Shown here in pieces: positions 7,849 to 16,251 of a stretch of DNA of 64,000 nucleotides. Position 1 is the first letter of the stretch; each line of letters starts with the position of its first letter. Source of the stretch: JANPPS01 sp965246925 (GTDB taxonomy: Bacteria; Pseudomonadota; Alphaproteobacteria; Acetobacterales; Acetobacteraceae); contig OZ251994.1 in assembly GCA_965246925.1 (NCBI GenBank), forward strand, positions 124,001-188,000, read 5' to 3'. The position numbers and the translations under genes are program-made. The notes beneath the pieces are model-generated. The model ran no database searches. It saw only the letters and a list, made by a program, of their open reading frames with translations, and was not told where the DNA came from.

Positions 7849-8492
7849 GCCGCTTCTCCCTCGGCCACGGCCTTCTTGGCCAGGCGCGCCTTCAACCCCT
7901 CGAGCCCGGCGCTCGTCACCACCAGCAGGTCGTGCCGGATGATGTCATGCACGTTGGCGCCCATCGTTGGCAGGCAGCGCAGCCCGATGATGTTGGAACT
8001 GGCCCGCTGAAACGTCTCGTTCACCTCATGATCGAGCACCAGGGCCGAGTTCCAGCCGAGCACCTTGATCTGTGCCACCAGGTCCTTCGTCTTGCCCGAC
8101 ACGCCGGCGACACTGTCGACCACGACGAGCTTGCCATCCTTCTGCTTCATCGATAGCGCGCTGATGAGGCCGAGGCGGCGCACCTTCTTCGGCAGGTCAT
8201 ACGCATGGCTGCGGTTGACCGGCCCGTGCACCACGCCGCCGGTGCGGAACTGTGGCGCCCGGAGCGAGCCTTGCCGGGCGTTGCCGGTGCCCTTCTGCTT
8301 GAACGGCTTCTTCGTCGTGCCCGACACTTCGCCCATGCCCTTGGTCTTGTGCGTCCCCGCCCGGCGCTTGGCCATCTGCCAATGGATCACGCGGGCGATG
8401 ATGTCGGTGCGCGGGGTCTGGCCGAAGAACTCCTCCGGCAGATCCGCCTGGCCGGCCGTGCCGTTCGCCAGCGTCTTGATCTCGACCTGCAT
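7845..8492 (-). CDS. rplD: 50S ribosomal protein L4
   Basis: L4 is an early-assembly exit-tunnel protein and, in E. coli, the autogenous repressor of the S10 operon. The 215-residue protein contains the hallmark block KRRAGTHKTKGMGEVSGTTK followed by the GTGNARQGSLRAPQFRTGG loop that reaches into the tunnel. It lies 5 bases after rplC. Conservation of the E. coli S10-leader mechanism is not implied. Confidence 0.97.
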   Translation of the reverse strand: MQVEIKTLANGTAGQADLPEEFFGQTPRTDIIARVIHWQMAKRRAGTHKTKGMGEVSGTTKKPFKQKGTGNARQGSLRAPQFRTGGVVHGPVNRSHAYDLPKKVRRLGLISALSMKQKDGKLVVVDSVAGVSGKTKDLVAQIKVLGWNSALVLDHEVNETFQRASSNIIGLRCLPTMGANVHDIIRHDLLVVTSAGLEGLKARLAKKAVAEGEAA

Positions 8493-8497
8493 CGCCC

Positions 8498-9235
8498 CTA
8501 CTCCGCCTGCGCTTCGGCCGGGGCCGCATCGGCCGGCACGGCCACGCTCGCCAGCACACCCGCCGGATACGGCGCCTCGTCCGGACGCTTCCGCTTGATC
8601 GCGTCGCGGATCATCACGAACTCGCCCTTGGAGCCCGGCACCGCGCCCCGCACCATGATCAGCCCGCGCTCCGCATCGATCCCGGCGACCACGATGTTCA
8701 GCGTCGTCACCCGCTCGACACCCATGTGCCCAGCCATCTTCTTGTTCTTGAACGTCTTACCGGGGTCCTGACGGTTACCGGTGGAGCCGTGCGAGCGATG
8801 GCTGACCGACACGCCGTGTGACGCCTCGAGGCCGCGGAAATTCCACCGCTTCATGCCGCCCGCGAAGCCCTTGCCCTTGGTCACGCCGCAGACGTCGACT
8901 TTCTGGCCCACCACGAAATGCGCCGCCGTCAGCGTCGTGCCGCTTTCCAGCACGGCGTCGTCCGCCACCCGAAACTCACGCACGCGCTGCTTCGGCTCGA
9001 CCTTCACGCGGGCATAGTGGCCCTTGTTGGGCTGGCTCACGTTCTTGACCTTCGCCTTGCCCCAGCCAAGCTGCAGCGCGGTGTAGCCGTCCCGCTCCTG
9101 CGTGCGCACGTCGATCACCTGCAGCTGGTCCAGATGCAGCACCGTCACCGGCACATGCGTGCCGTCATCCTTGAAGATCCGGGTCATGCCAAGCTTCTTG
9201 GCGATCAGCCCGGTCCGTTGTTTTGCAACCACCAT
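8498..9235 (-). CDS. rplC: 50S ribosomal protein L3
   Basis: L3 initiates large-subunit assembly and reaches the peptidyl-transferase centre. I start it at the ATG at 9235 (MVVAKQRTGLIAKKLGMTRI), giving 245 residues. The conserved VTKGKGFAGGMKRWNFRG region, which carries the methylatable glutamine environment in other species, and the GSTGNRQDPGKTFKNKKMAG block are intact. A roughly 30-residue alanine/glutamate-rich C-terminal tail is typical of Alphaproteobacteria. Confidence 0.97.
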   Translation of the reverse strand: MVVAKQRTGLIAKKLGMTRIFKDDGTHVPVTVLHLDQLQVIDVRTQERDGYTALQLGWGKAKVKNVSQPNKGHYARVKVEPKQRVREFRVADDAVLESGTTLTAAHFVVGQKVDVCGVTKGKGFAGGMKRWNFRGLEASHGVSVSHRSHGSTGNRQDPGKTFKNKKMAGHMGVERVTTLNIVVAGIDAERGLIMVRGAVPGSKGEFVMIRDAIKRKRPDEAPYPAGVLASVAVPADAAPAEAQAE

Positions 9236-9245
9236 GGTCCCGGTC

Positions 9246-9554
<309 letters not shown>

Positions 9555-9578
9555 CGTGCTAATCCAGTCCCGCCCGCT

Positions 9579-10769
9579 TTACTTCGTGATGCTGGCGACG
9601 ACGCCCGCACCCACCGTGCGGCCACCCTCGCGGATGGCGAAGCGCAGGCCTTCGTCCATCGCGATCGGCGCGATCAGCTCGACGTCCATGGACACGTTGT
9701 CGCCGGGCATCACCATCTCAGTGCCCTCAGGCAGCTGCACCACACCAGTCACGTCCGTGGTGCGGAAGTAGAACTGCGGACGGTAGTTGGTGAAGAACGG
9801 CGTGTGCCGGCCACCCTCTTCCTTCGTGAGAACATAGGCTTCCGCCTTGAAGTTCGTGTGCGGCGTGATGGTGCCGGGCTTGGCCAGGACCTGACCGCGC
9901 TCAACGTCCTCACGCTTGGTGCCGCGCAGCAGCGCGCCGATGTTGTCACCGGCCTCACCGCGGTCCAGCAGCTTACGGAACATCTCGACGCCGGTCACGA
10001 TCGTCTTGACCGTGTTCTTGATCCCGACGATCTCGACCTCGTCACCCACGTTCACGATGCCCCGCTCGACCCGGCCCGTGACCACGGTGCCACGGCCGGA
10101 GATGCTGAACACGTCCTCGATCGGCATCAGGAACGGCTTCTCGGTCGCGCGCAGCGGCTGCGGAATGCTGGCGTCGACGGCGGCCATGAGCTTCAGGATT
10201 GCCTGCTCGCCCTGCTCCGGGTTCTTGTCTTCCAGCGCCATCAGCGCCGAGCCGTGGATGATGGGAATGTCGTCACCGGGAAACTGGTAGGAGCTCAGCA
10301 GCTCACGTACCTCGAGCTCGACCAGCTCCAGCAGCTCCGGATCGTCGACCATGTCGACCTTGTTCAGGAACACCACCAGGGCCGGCACACCGACCTGGCG
10401 GGCGAGGAGGATGTGCTCCCGGGTCTGCGGCATCGGGCCGTCGGCGGCGGACACCACCAGGATCGCGCCGTCCATCTGTGCGGCACCGGTGATCATGTTC
10501 TTCACATAGTCCGCGTGGCCGGGGCAATCGACGTGGGCGTAGTGGCGGTTCGCCGTCTCGTATTCCACGTGCGCGGTGGAGATCGTGATGCCGCGGGCCC
10601 GCTCCTCGGGAGCCTTGTCGATCTGGTCGTAGGCGGTGAACGTGGCACCGCCGGACTTGGCCAGGATCTTCGTGATGGCCGCGGTCAAGGATGTCTTGCC
10701 GTGGTCCACGTGACCGATCGTGCCGATGTTGCAGTGCGGCTTGTTCCGCTCGAATTTAGCCTTCGCCAT
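9579..10769 (-). CDS. tuf: Elongation factor Tu
   Basis: EF-Tu delivers aminoacyl-tRNA to the ribosome as a GTP complex. The 396-residue protein has the G1 loop GHVDHGKTS at about residues 19-27, DCPGHADY (G3) and NKVDMVD (G4), followed by domains II and III with the C-terminal GGRTVGAGVV. It follows rpsG after 47 bases, where fusA would normally intervene. Only one tuf copy is inside this window. Confidence 0.98.
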   Translation of the reverse strand: MAKAKFERNKPHCNIGTIGHVDHGKTSLTAAITKILAKSGGATFTAYDQIDKAPEERARGITISTAHVEYETANRHYAHVDCPGHADYVKNMITGAAQMDGAILVVSAADGPMPQTREHILLARQVGVPALVVFLNKVDMVDDPELLELVELEVRELLSSYQFPGDDIPIIHGSALMALEDKNPEQGEQAILKLMAAVDASIPQPLRATEKPFLMPIEDVFSISGRGTVVTGRVERGIVNVGDEVEIVGIKNTVKTIVTGVEMFRKLLDRGEAGDNIGALLRGTKREDVERGQVLAKPGTITPHTNFKAEAYVLTKEEGGRHTPFFTNYRPQFYFRTTDVTGVVQLPEGTEMVMPGDNVSMDVELIAPIAMDEGLRFAIREGGRTVGAGVVASITK

Positions 10770-10816
10770 GGTCGTGTCTCCAGCGCCCGCTTAGGGCAGG
10801 TTTCGTGTTTTCTCGG

Positions 10817-11293
10817 CTACCAACGGTAGTGGCTGAAGGCCTTGTTGGCTTCGGCCATGCGGTGCGTGTCCTCGCGCTTTTTCACGGCCGAGCCGCGGTT
10901 GTTCACCGCGTCCAGCAGCTCGTTGGACAGCCTCTCCTCCATCGTATGCTCGCCCCGCTTGCGCGAGCTGTCGATCAGCCAGCGGATCGCCAGCGCCTGG
11001 CGCCGGTCGGTCCGCACCTCGACGGGCACCTGATACGTGGCGCCGCCGACCCGGCGGCTCCGGACCTCGACGGCGGGCTTCACGTTGTCCAGCGCCTCGT
11101 GGAACATCTTGATCGGGTCGGCGGCGGCACCGCCCCGCTTCTTCAAGCTTTCCAGCGCGCCATAGACGATGCCCTCGGCGGCGCTCTTCTTGCCGTCATA
11201 CATGAGCGCGTTCATGAAACGGGTCAGGACGGTGTCGCCGAACTTGGCGTCCGGCAGGATGTCGCGCTTCGTCGCGCGGCGGCGGCGGCTCAT
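10817..11293 (-). CDS. rpsG: 30S ribosomal protein S7
   Basis: S7 nucleates assembly of the small-subunit head and, in E. coli, represses the str operon. The 158-residue protein starts MSRRRRATKRDILPDAKFGD and carries VRSRRVGGATYQVPVEVR and the C-terminal VKKREDTHRMAEANKAFSHYRW region. It follows rpsL by 12 bases. Downstream the order jumps directly to tuf. Confidence 0.97.
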   Translation of the reverse strand: MSRRRRATKRDILPDAKFGDTVLTRFMNALMYDGKKSAAEGIVYGALESLKKRGGAAADPIKMFHEALDNVKPAVEVRSRRVGGATYQVPVEVRTDRRQALAIRWLIDSSRKRGEHTMEERLSNELLDAVNNRGSAVKKREDTHRMAEANKAFSHYRW

Positions 11294-11305
11294 TCCCGGT
11301 CTCCC

Positions 11306-11677
11306 TTACTTCGGCCGCTTCGCGCCATACAGCGACCGGCGCTGACGACGCTTCGGCAGGCCCTGCGTGTCGAGCACGCCACGCAGGATGTGGTATCGCA
11401 CGCCCGGCAAATCCTTCACGCGCCCGCCGCGGATCAGCACGACGCTGTGCTCCTGCAGGTTATGGCCCTCACCGGGGATGTAGCTCACGACCTCGAACCC
11501 GTTGGTGAGGCGCACCTTGGCGACCTTACGCAATGCCGAGTTCGGCTTCTTCGGCGTCGTCGTATAGACGCGCGTGCACACCCCCCGCTTCTGCGGGCAA
11601 TTCTGCAGCGCAGGCACCTTGTTCCGCTTCGGCGCCGGCTCACGCCCATTGGCGATCAGTTGGTTAATCGTCGGCAT
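11306..11677 (-). CDS. rpsL: 30S ribosomal protein S12
   Basis: S12 controls decoding fidelity and is the streptomycin target protein. The 123-residue product carries TTPKKPNSALRKVAKVRLTN and GGRVKDLPGVRYH, so the lysines corresponding to E. coli K43 and K88, whose mutation gives streptomycin resistance, are the sensitive wild-type residues. It is the first gene after the 306-base rpoC-rpsL gap, which holds a promoter candidate. Confidence 0.98.
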   Translation of the reverse strand: MPTINQLIANGREPAPKRNKVPALQNCPQKRGVCTRVYTTTPKKPNSALRKVAKVRLTNGFEVVSYIPGEGHNLQEHSVVLIRGGRVKDLPGVRYHILRGVLDTQGLPKRRQRRSLYGAKRPK

Positions 11678-11983
11678 ACGCGTCTTCCGATCCTATTTGC
11701 CCGGGCTGCCGCCGTTCACAAAGCAAGCGCGGCGAAGACGCTTCCGCGCTACGCCTTCGATGCACAAGGCCTTGGTCCCCAAAGGACGGCACCCTGCACG
11801 CACCTGCAGTAAACGACATCCAACCCAGCCATTCGCTGGGGGTCGTCGAGGGCGCGATACCTACGTCCGCATCCCACGTGAGTCAAGCACTCGATAGGCA
11901 GTTCGCAAGAGTTCCGTCACAGCGGAGCTATGCGTCATTCGTGGGGTGGATCGCCTTCCAGCAACCCACCACCACCAAAACCT
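11678..11983 (-). other. rpoC-rpsL intergenic region (306 bases)
   Basis: This gap separates the rpoBC unit from the str-S10-spc unit. I see no credible gene in it. It holds a sigma-70-like promoter candidate (listed separately) and a 7-base inverted repeat near 11726-11750 (AGCGCGG / CCGCGCT) inside the presumed rpsL leader. No clear T-run terminator is visible after rpoC, so partial read-through from rpoBC is possible. Confidence 0.5.
11858..11886 (-). promoter_or_regulatory. Putative promoter of the str-S10-spc genes
   Basis: On the minus strand TTGACT (11886-11881) is followed after 17 bases by TAGGTA (11863-11858), close to the sigma-70/RpoD consensus. It lies about 180 bases upstream of rpsL, in the only sizeable gap before a run of more than 20 co-directional genes. 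The match is by eye; no transcription data support it. Confidence 0.45.
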
Positions 11984-14900
11984 CTACTCCGCCGCAGCCG
12001 GCGCCGGAATGGCCACGGTTTCCGGACGCAAGCGCGCCTGATCCCGTCCCGCCGCCACCGCCCGCAACCGGTTCATCACGGAGCCCGTGCCCGCCGGGAT
12101 CAAGCGTCCGACGATCACGTTCTCCTTCAGGCCCAGCAGGTTATCCACCTTGCCCGCTGTCGCCGCCTCGGTCAGCACGCGAGTCGTCTCCTGGAAGGAC
12201 GCGGCGCTGATGAAGCTGTGGGTCTGCAGGCTGGCCTTGGTGATGCCCTGCAGCACGGGGGTGCCCACGGCCGGGCGCTCCTCGTGCTTCAAGCGCACTT
12301 CGTTCTCCGCCTCCAGCTCGAGACGATCCACCTGCTCACCAGCCAAGTAGGTCGTATCGCCCGGGTCGGTGATCTCCACCTTCTGCAGCATCTGCCGGAC
12401 GATGACCTCGATGTGCTTGTCGTTGATCTTCACGCCCTGTAGCCGGTACACGTCCTGGATTTCGTTCACCAGGTAGTCGGACAGGGCCTCGACGCCCAGC
12501 ACCGCAAGGATGTCATGCGGCACGCGCGGGCCATCCACCAACGGGTCACCCCGGCGCACGAAGTCACCCTCCTGCACCGAAACGTGCTTGCCCTTCTGGA
12601 TCAGGTACTCGGAGTCCTGCCCGGTCTCATCGTTCTTCACGATGATCTTCCGCTTGGCCTTGTAGTCCTTGCCGAACTCCACCCGGCCGTCGATCTCGGC
12701 GATCACGGCGTGATCCTTCGGACGCCGCGCCTCAAACAGCTCCGCCACGCGCGGCAGACCGCCGGTGATGTCACGCGTCTTGCTGCCCTCACGCGGGATT
12801 CGCGCCAGCACGTCACCCGCCGCGACCGTCGCCCCGTTATCGACCGAAAGGATCGAGTCGGGATTGAGGAAGTAGCGCGCCTCCGCCCCGCTGGGCAGCT
12901 TCAGCACCTCACCCTTCTCGTCCTTGAGCTGCAACCGCGGACGCAGATCGACGCCCTTGGCGCTCTGCTTGTAATCCACCACCACCTTGGACGTGAGCCC
13001 GGTGACCTCGTCCATCTTTTCGATGATAGTCACGCCATCCAGCAGGTCGAGGTATTCGACGTTGCCGGCCCGCTCGGTGATGATCGGCAAGGTGTAGGGG
13101 TCCCACTCTGCCAGCTTCAGCAGGCGGGACACCTTCTGCCCCTCATCGACCAGCAGCCGTGCGCCGTACGGCACCCGGAAGCGCGCACGCTCGCGGCCCT
13201 TGTCGTCCACGATGGCCATTTCGCAGTTACGCGACATCACCACCGGCACGCCTTGGCTGTTCTGCACCACGTTGCGGTTCTTAATCTGCACCACGCCGTC
13301 ATGGCTCGCCTCGACGGCGCTGACCTCGGCGCCCCGCTGCGCCGCACCGCCGATGTGGAACGTCCGCATCGTCAGCTGGGTGCCGGGCTCACCGATGGAC
13401 TGGGCGGCAATCACGCCCACGGCCTCACCGATATTGACCGGCGTGCCGCGGGCGAGGTCACGCCCATAGCACATGCCGCAGACGCCGACCCGCGACTCGC
13501 AGGTCAGCACCGAGCGGATCTTCACCGCCTCCACGCCGGAATTCTCCAGCATATCGGCCTCCGGCTCCTCGATCAGCGTATTGCGCGGCAGCAGGACGCC
13601 GTTGGTCGCGGGGTCCAGCACGTCCTCGGCCGTCGTGCGGCCCAGGGTGCGCTCGGACAGGCTCGCCACCGTCTCACCGCCGTCGAGCACGGCTTTTACA
13701 GTCAAACCACGCTCGGTGCCGCAATCGTTCTCGACGATGATGCAGTCTTGCGCCACGTCCACCAGACGCCGGGTCAGATATCCGGAGTTCGCCGTCTTCA
13801 ACGCCGTATCTGCCAGGCCCTTACGCGCGCCGTGGGTGGAGTTGAAGTACTCAAGGACGGACAAGCCCTCCTTGAAGTTGGCGATGATCGGCTGTTCGAT
13901 GATCTCGCCGGACGGCTTGGCCATCAGCCCGCGCATCCCCGCCAGCTGCCGCATCTGCGCCGGCGATCCACGCGCGCCGGAGTGGGACATCATCCAGACG
14001 GAGTTGGTCGGCGTGCCGATCTCCTGCTTGCTGATCTCCTTCATCATGGCGCCGGCCACTTCGTCGGTGCAGCGCGACCAGGCATCCACCACCTTGTTGT
14101 AGCGCTCGCCGGCCGTGATCAGGCCGTCCTGATACTGCTGCTCGAACTCCTTGACCTCGTTCTGGGTCTTCAAGATCAGCTCGGGCTTGCTGTCCGGGAT
14201 GATCAGGTCGTCCTTGCCGAAGCTGAGGCCCGCCTTCGCGGCCTGGCCAAAGCCCAGGCCCATCAGCCGGTCGGCAAAGATCACGCATTCCTTCTGGCCG
14301 CAATGCCGGTACACAGCGTCGATCACGTCGGACACGTTCTTCTTCGTCAGCGTCCGGTTGATCAGGCTGAACGGGACGTTCGGATTCTTCGGCAGGATGT
14401 TGGCGATCAGCATCCGGCCCGGCGTCGTCACCACGAGCGAGCGGACCTTGTTACCCTGCGCATCGACCGTCTCATACCGGCAGCGGATCTTCTGATGCAG
14501 CTGAATCGCCTTCGCGCTCAGTGCATACTCGATCTCCCCCACGCCGCCGAACGCGGTCGGGCCCTTACGCACCAGCTTGCCATCCTTGTAGATGGCAACA
14601 TCCGGCGCGTCGCGGAACTCCGGCGTCTCGAGGCTCAGGTAGTACAGTCCGAGCACGATGTCCTGGCTCGGCACGATGATCGGCTTGCCGTTGGCCGGGC
14701 TCAGGATGTTGTTCGTGCTCATCATCAGCACGCGCGCTTCCAGCTGCGCCTCGAGGCTCAGCGGCACGTGCACCGCCATCTGGTCACCGTCGAAGTCGGC
14801 GTTGAAAGCGGTGCACACCAGCGGATGCAACTGGATCGCCTTACCCTCGATCAGCACGGGCTCGAACGCCTGGATGCCCAAGCGGTGCAAGGTCGGCGCC

Positions 14901-16177
14901 CGGTTCAGCATGACCGGGTGTTCGCGGATCACCTCCTCCAGGATGTCCCAGACCTCCGGGCGCTCCTTTTCCACCATGCGCTTGGCGGCCTTGATGGTGG
15001 TCGCGTGGCCGTACTTCTCGAGCTTCGAGTATATGAACGGCTTGAACAGCTCGAGCGCCATCTTCTTCGGCAGGCCGCACTGATGCAACTTCAGCTCCGG
15101 CCCCACGACGATCACCGAGCGGCCAGAATAGTCCACGCGCTTGCCTAGCAGGTTCTGCCGGAACCGGCCCTGCTTGCCCTTCAGCATGTCCGACAGCGAC
15201 TTCAGCGGACGCTTGTTCGCGCCCGTGATGGCCCGGCCGCGGCGTCCGTTGTCGAACAGCGCGTCCACGCTCTCCTGCAGCATGCGCTTCTCGTTGCGCA
15301 CGATGATGTCAGGCGCCCGCAGCTCGATCAACCGCTTCAGCCGGTTGTTCCGGTTGATCACCCGGCGATACAGATCGTTCAGATCCGACGTCGCGAACCG
15401 GCCGCCATCCAAGGGCACCAGCGGGCGTAGCTCGGGCGGAATCACCGGAACCACGTCCAGGATCATCCACTCCGGCTTGGCCCCGCTCTCACCGAACGCC
15501 TCGATCAGCTTGAGCCGCTTCACGAGCTTCTTCCGCTTCGCCTCGGAGTTGGTCTCCTTCAGCTCGGCCCGCAGCGTCACCTTGTCCGACCCGATGTCGA
15601 TGCCGTGCAGGATACCCTTGATCGCCTCGGCGCCGATGCCCGCGCGGAACCCATCCTCACCGAACTCGTCCTGCTTGGACATCAGCTGATCTTCGGTCAA
15701 CAGCTGGTGCAGCTTGAGGTCGGTGAGACCCGGCTCCAGCACCACATAGCTCTCGAAATACAGGATCTTCTCGAGTTCCTTAAGCGTCAGATCGACCATC
15801 AGGCCAATCCGGCTCGGCAAGGACTTCAGAAACCAGATGTGCGCCACCGGGCTCGCCAACTCGATATGGCCCATCCGCTCACGCCGAACCTTGGCGAGCG
15901 TGACCTCCACGCCGCACTTCTCGCAGATAATGCCGCGAAACTTCATGCGCTTATACTTGCCGCACAGGCACTCATAGTCCTTGATCGGCCCGAAGATCCG
16001 GGCGCAAAACAGGCCGTCCCGCTCCGGCTTGAACGTCCGGTAGTTGATGGTCTCCGGCTTCTTGATCTCACCATACGACCACGAGCGGATTTGCTCCGGG
16101 CTCGCCATCTGGATCTTGATCTGGTCGAAGGTCATCGCCGCGCCGGCTTGACCAAGAATCTTCATCAGTTCGTTCAT
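11984..16177 (-). CDS. rpoC: RNA polymerase beta' subunit
   Basis: The beta' subunit forms half of the RNA polymerase active cleft. The 1397-residue protein has the N-terminal zinc-binding cluster (CLCGKY then CEKC at about 71-90), the catalytic NADFDGDQM motif with its three metal-binding aspartates, and the second zinc site CESRVGVCGMCYGRDL. Length and domain order match Alphaproteobacteria. It starts 74 bases after rpoB. Confidence 0.98.
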   Translation of the reverse strand: MNELMKILGQAGAAMTFDQIKIQMASPEQIRSWSYGEIKKPETINYRTFKPERDGLFCARIFGPIKDYECLCGKYKRMKFRGIICEKCGVEVTLAKVRRERMGHIELASPVAHIWFLKSLPSRIGLMVDLTLKELEKILYFESYVVLEPGLTDLKLHQLLTEDQLMSKQDEFGEDGFRAGIGAEAIKGILHGIDIGSDKVTLRAELKETNSEAKRKKLVKRLKLIEAFGESGAKPEWMILDVVPVIPPELRPLVPLDGGRFATSDLNDLYRRVINRNNRLKRLIELRAPDIIVRNEKRMLQESVDALFDNGRRGRAITGANKRPLKSLSDMLKGKQGRFRQNLLGKRVDYSGRSVIVVGPELKLHQCGLPKKMALELFKPFIYSKLEKYGHATTIKAAKRMVEKERPEVWDILEEVIREHPVMLNRAPTLHRLGIQAFEPVLIEGKAIQLHPLVCTAFNADFDGDQMAVHVPLSLEAQLEARVLMMSTNNILSPANGKPIIVPSQDIVLGLYYLSLETPEFRDAPDVAIYKDGKLVRKGPTAFGGVGEIEYALSAKAIQLHQKIRCRYETVDAQGNKVRSLVVTTPGRMLIANILPKNPNVPFSLINRTLTKKNVSDVIDAVYRHCGQKECVIFADRLMGLGFGQAAKAGLSFGKDDLIIPDSKPELILKTQNEVKEFEQQYQDGLITAGERYNKVVDAWSRCTDEVAGAMMKEISKQEIGTPTNSVWMMSHSGARGSPAQMRQLAGMRGLMAKPSGEIIEQPIIANFKEGLSVLEYFNSTHGARKGLADTALKTANSGYLTRRLVDVAQDCIIVENDCGTERGLTVKAVLDGGETVASLSERTLGRTTAEDVLDPATNGVLLPRNTLIEEPEADMLENSGVEAVKIRSVLTCESRVGVCGMCYGRDLARGTPVNIGEAVGVIAAQSIGEPGTQLTMRTFHIGGAAQRGAEVSAVEASHDGVVQIKNRNVVQNSQGVPVVMSRNCEMAIVDDKGRERARFRVPYGARLLVDEGQKVSRLLKLAEWDPYTLPIITERAGNVEYLDLLDGVTIIEKMDEVTGLTSKVVVDYKQSAKGVDLRPRLQLKDEKGEVLKLPSGAEARYFLNPDSILSVDNGATVAAGDVLARIPREGSKTRDITGGLPRVAELFEARRPKDHAVIAEIDGRVEFGKDYKAKRKIIVKNDETGQDSEYLIQKGKHVSVQEGDFVRRGDPLVDGPRVPHDILAVLGVEALSDYLVNEIQDVYRLQGVKINDKHIEVIVRQMLQKVEITDPGDTTYLAGEQVDRLELEAENEVRLKHEERPAVGTPVLQGITKASLQTHSFISAASFQETTRVLTEAATAGKVDNLLGLKENVIVGRLIPAGTGSVMNRLRAVAAGRDQARLRPETVAIPAPAAAE

Positions 16178-16251
16178 GCGCTCAGAACCCCAAGGCGAGG
16201 ACCGGCTTCTGCCGGCCCACGCATGTTACGGGATAAACAGTTAACAAATCG

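Noticed and set aside
11945..11985. Terminator after rpoC
   Set aside because: Only a 5-base GGTGG/CCACC pairing with a long loop and no T-run could be found.
12515..15148. 877-codon open frame on the plus strand opposite rpoC
   Set aside because: It is antisense to the invariant rpoC coding sequence. Its product is rich in His/Arg/Leu/Ala as expected from the reverse frame of GC-rich codons, and has no recognisable domain.
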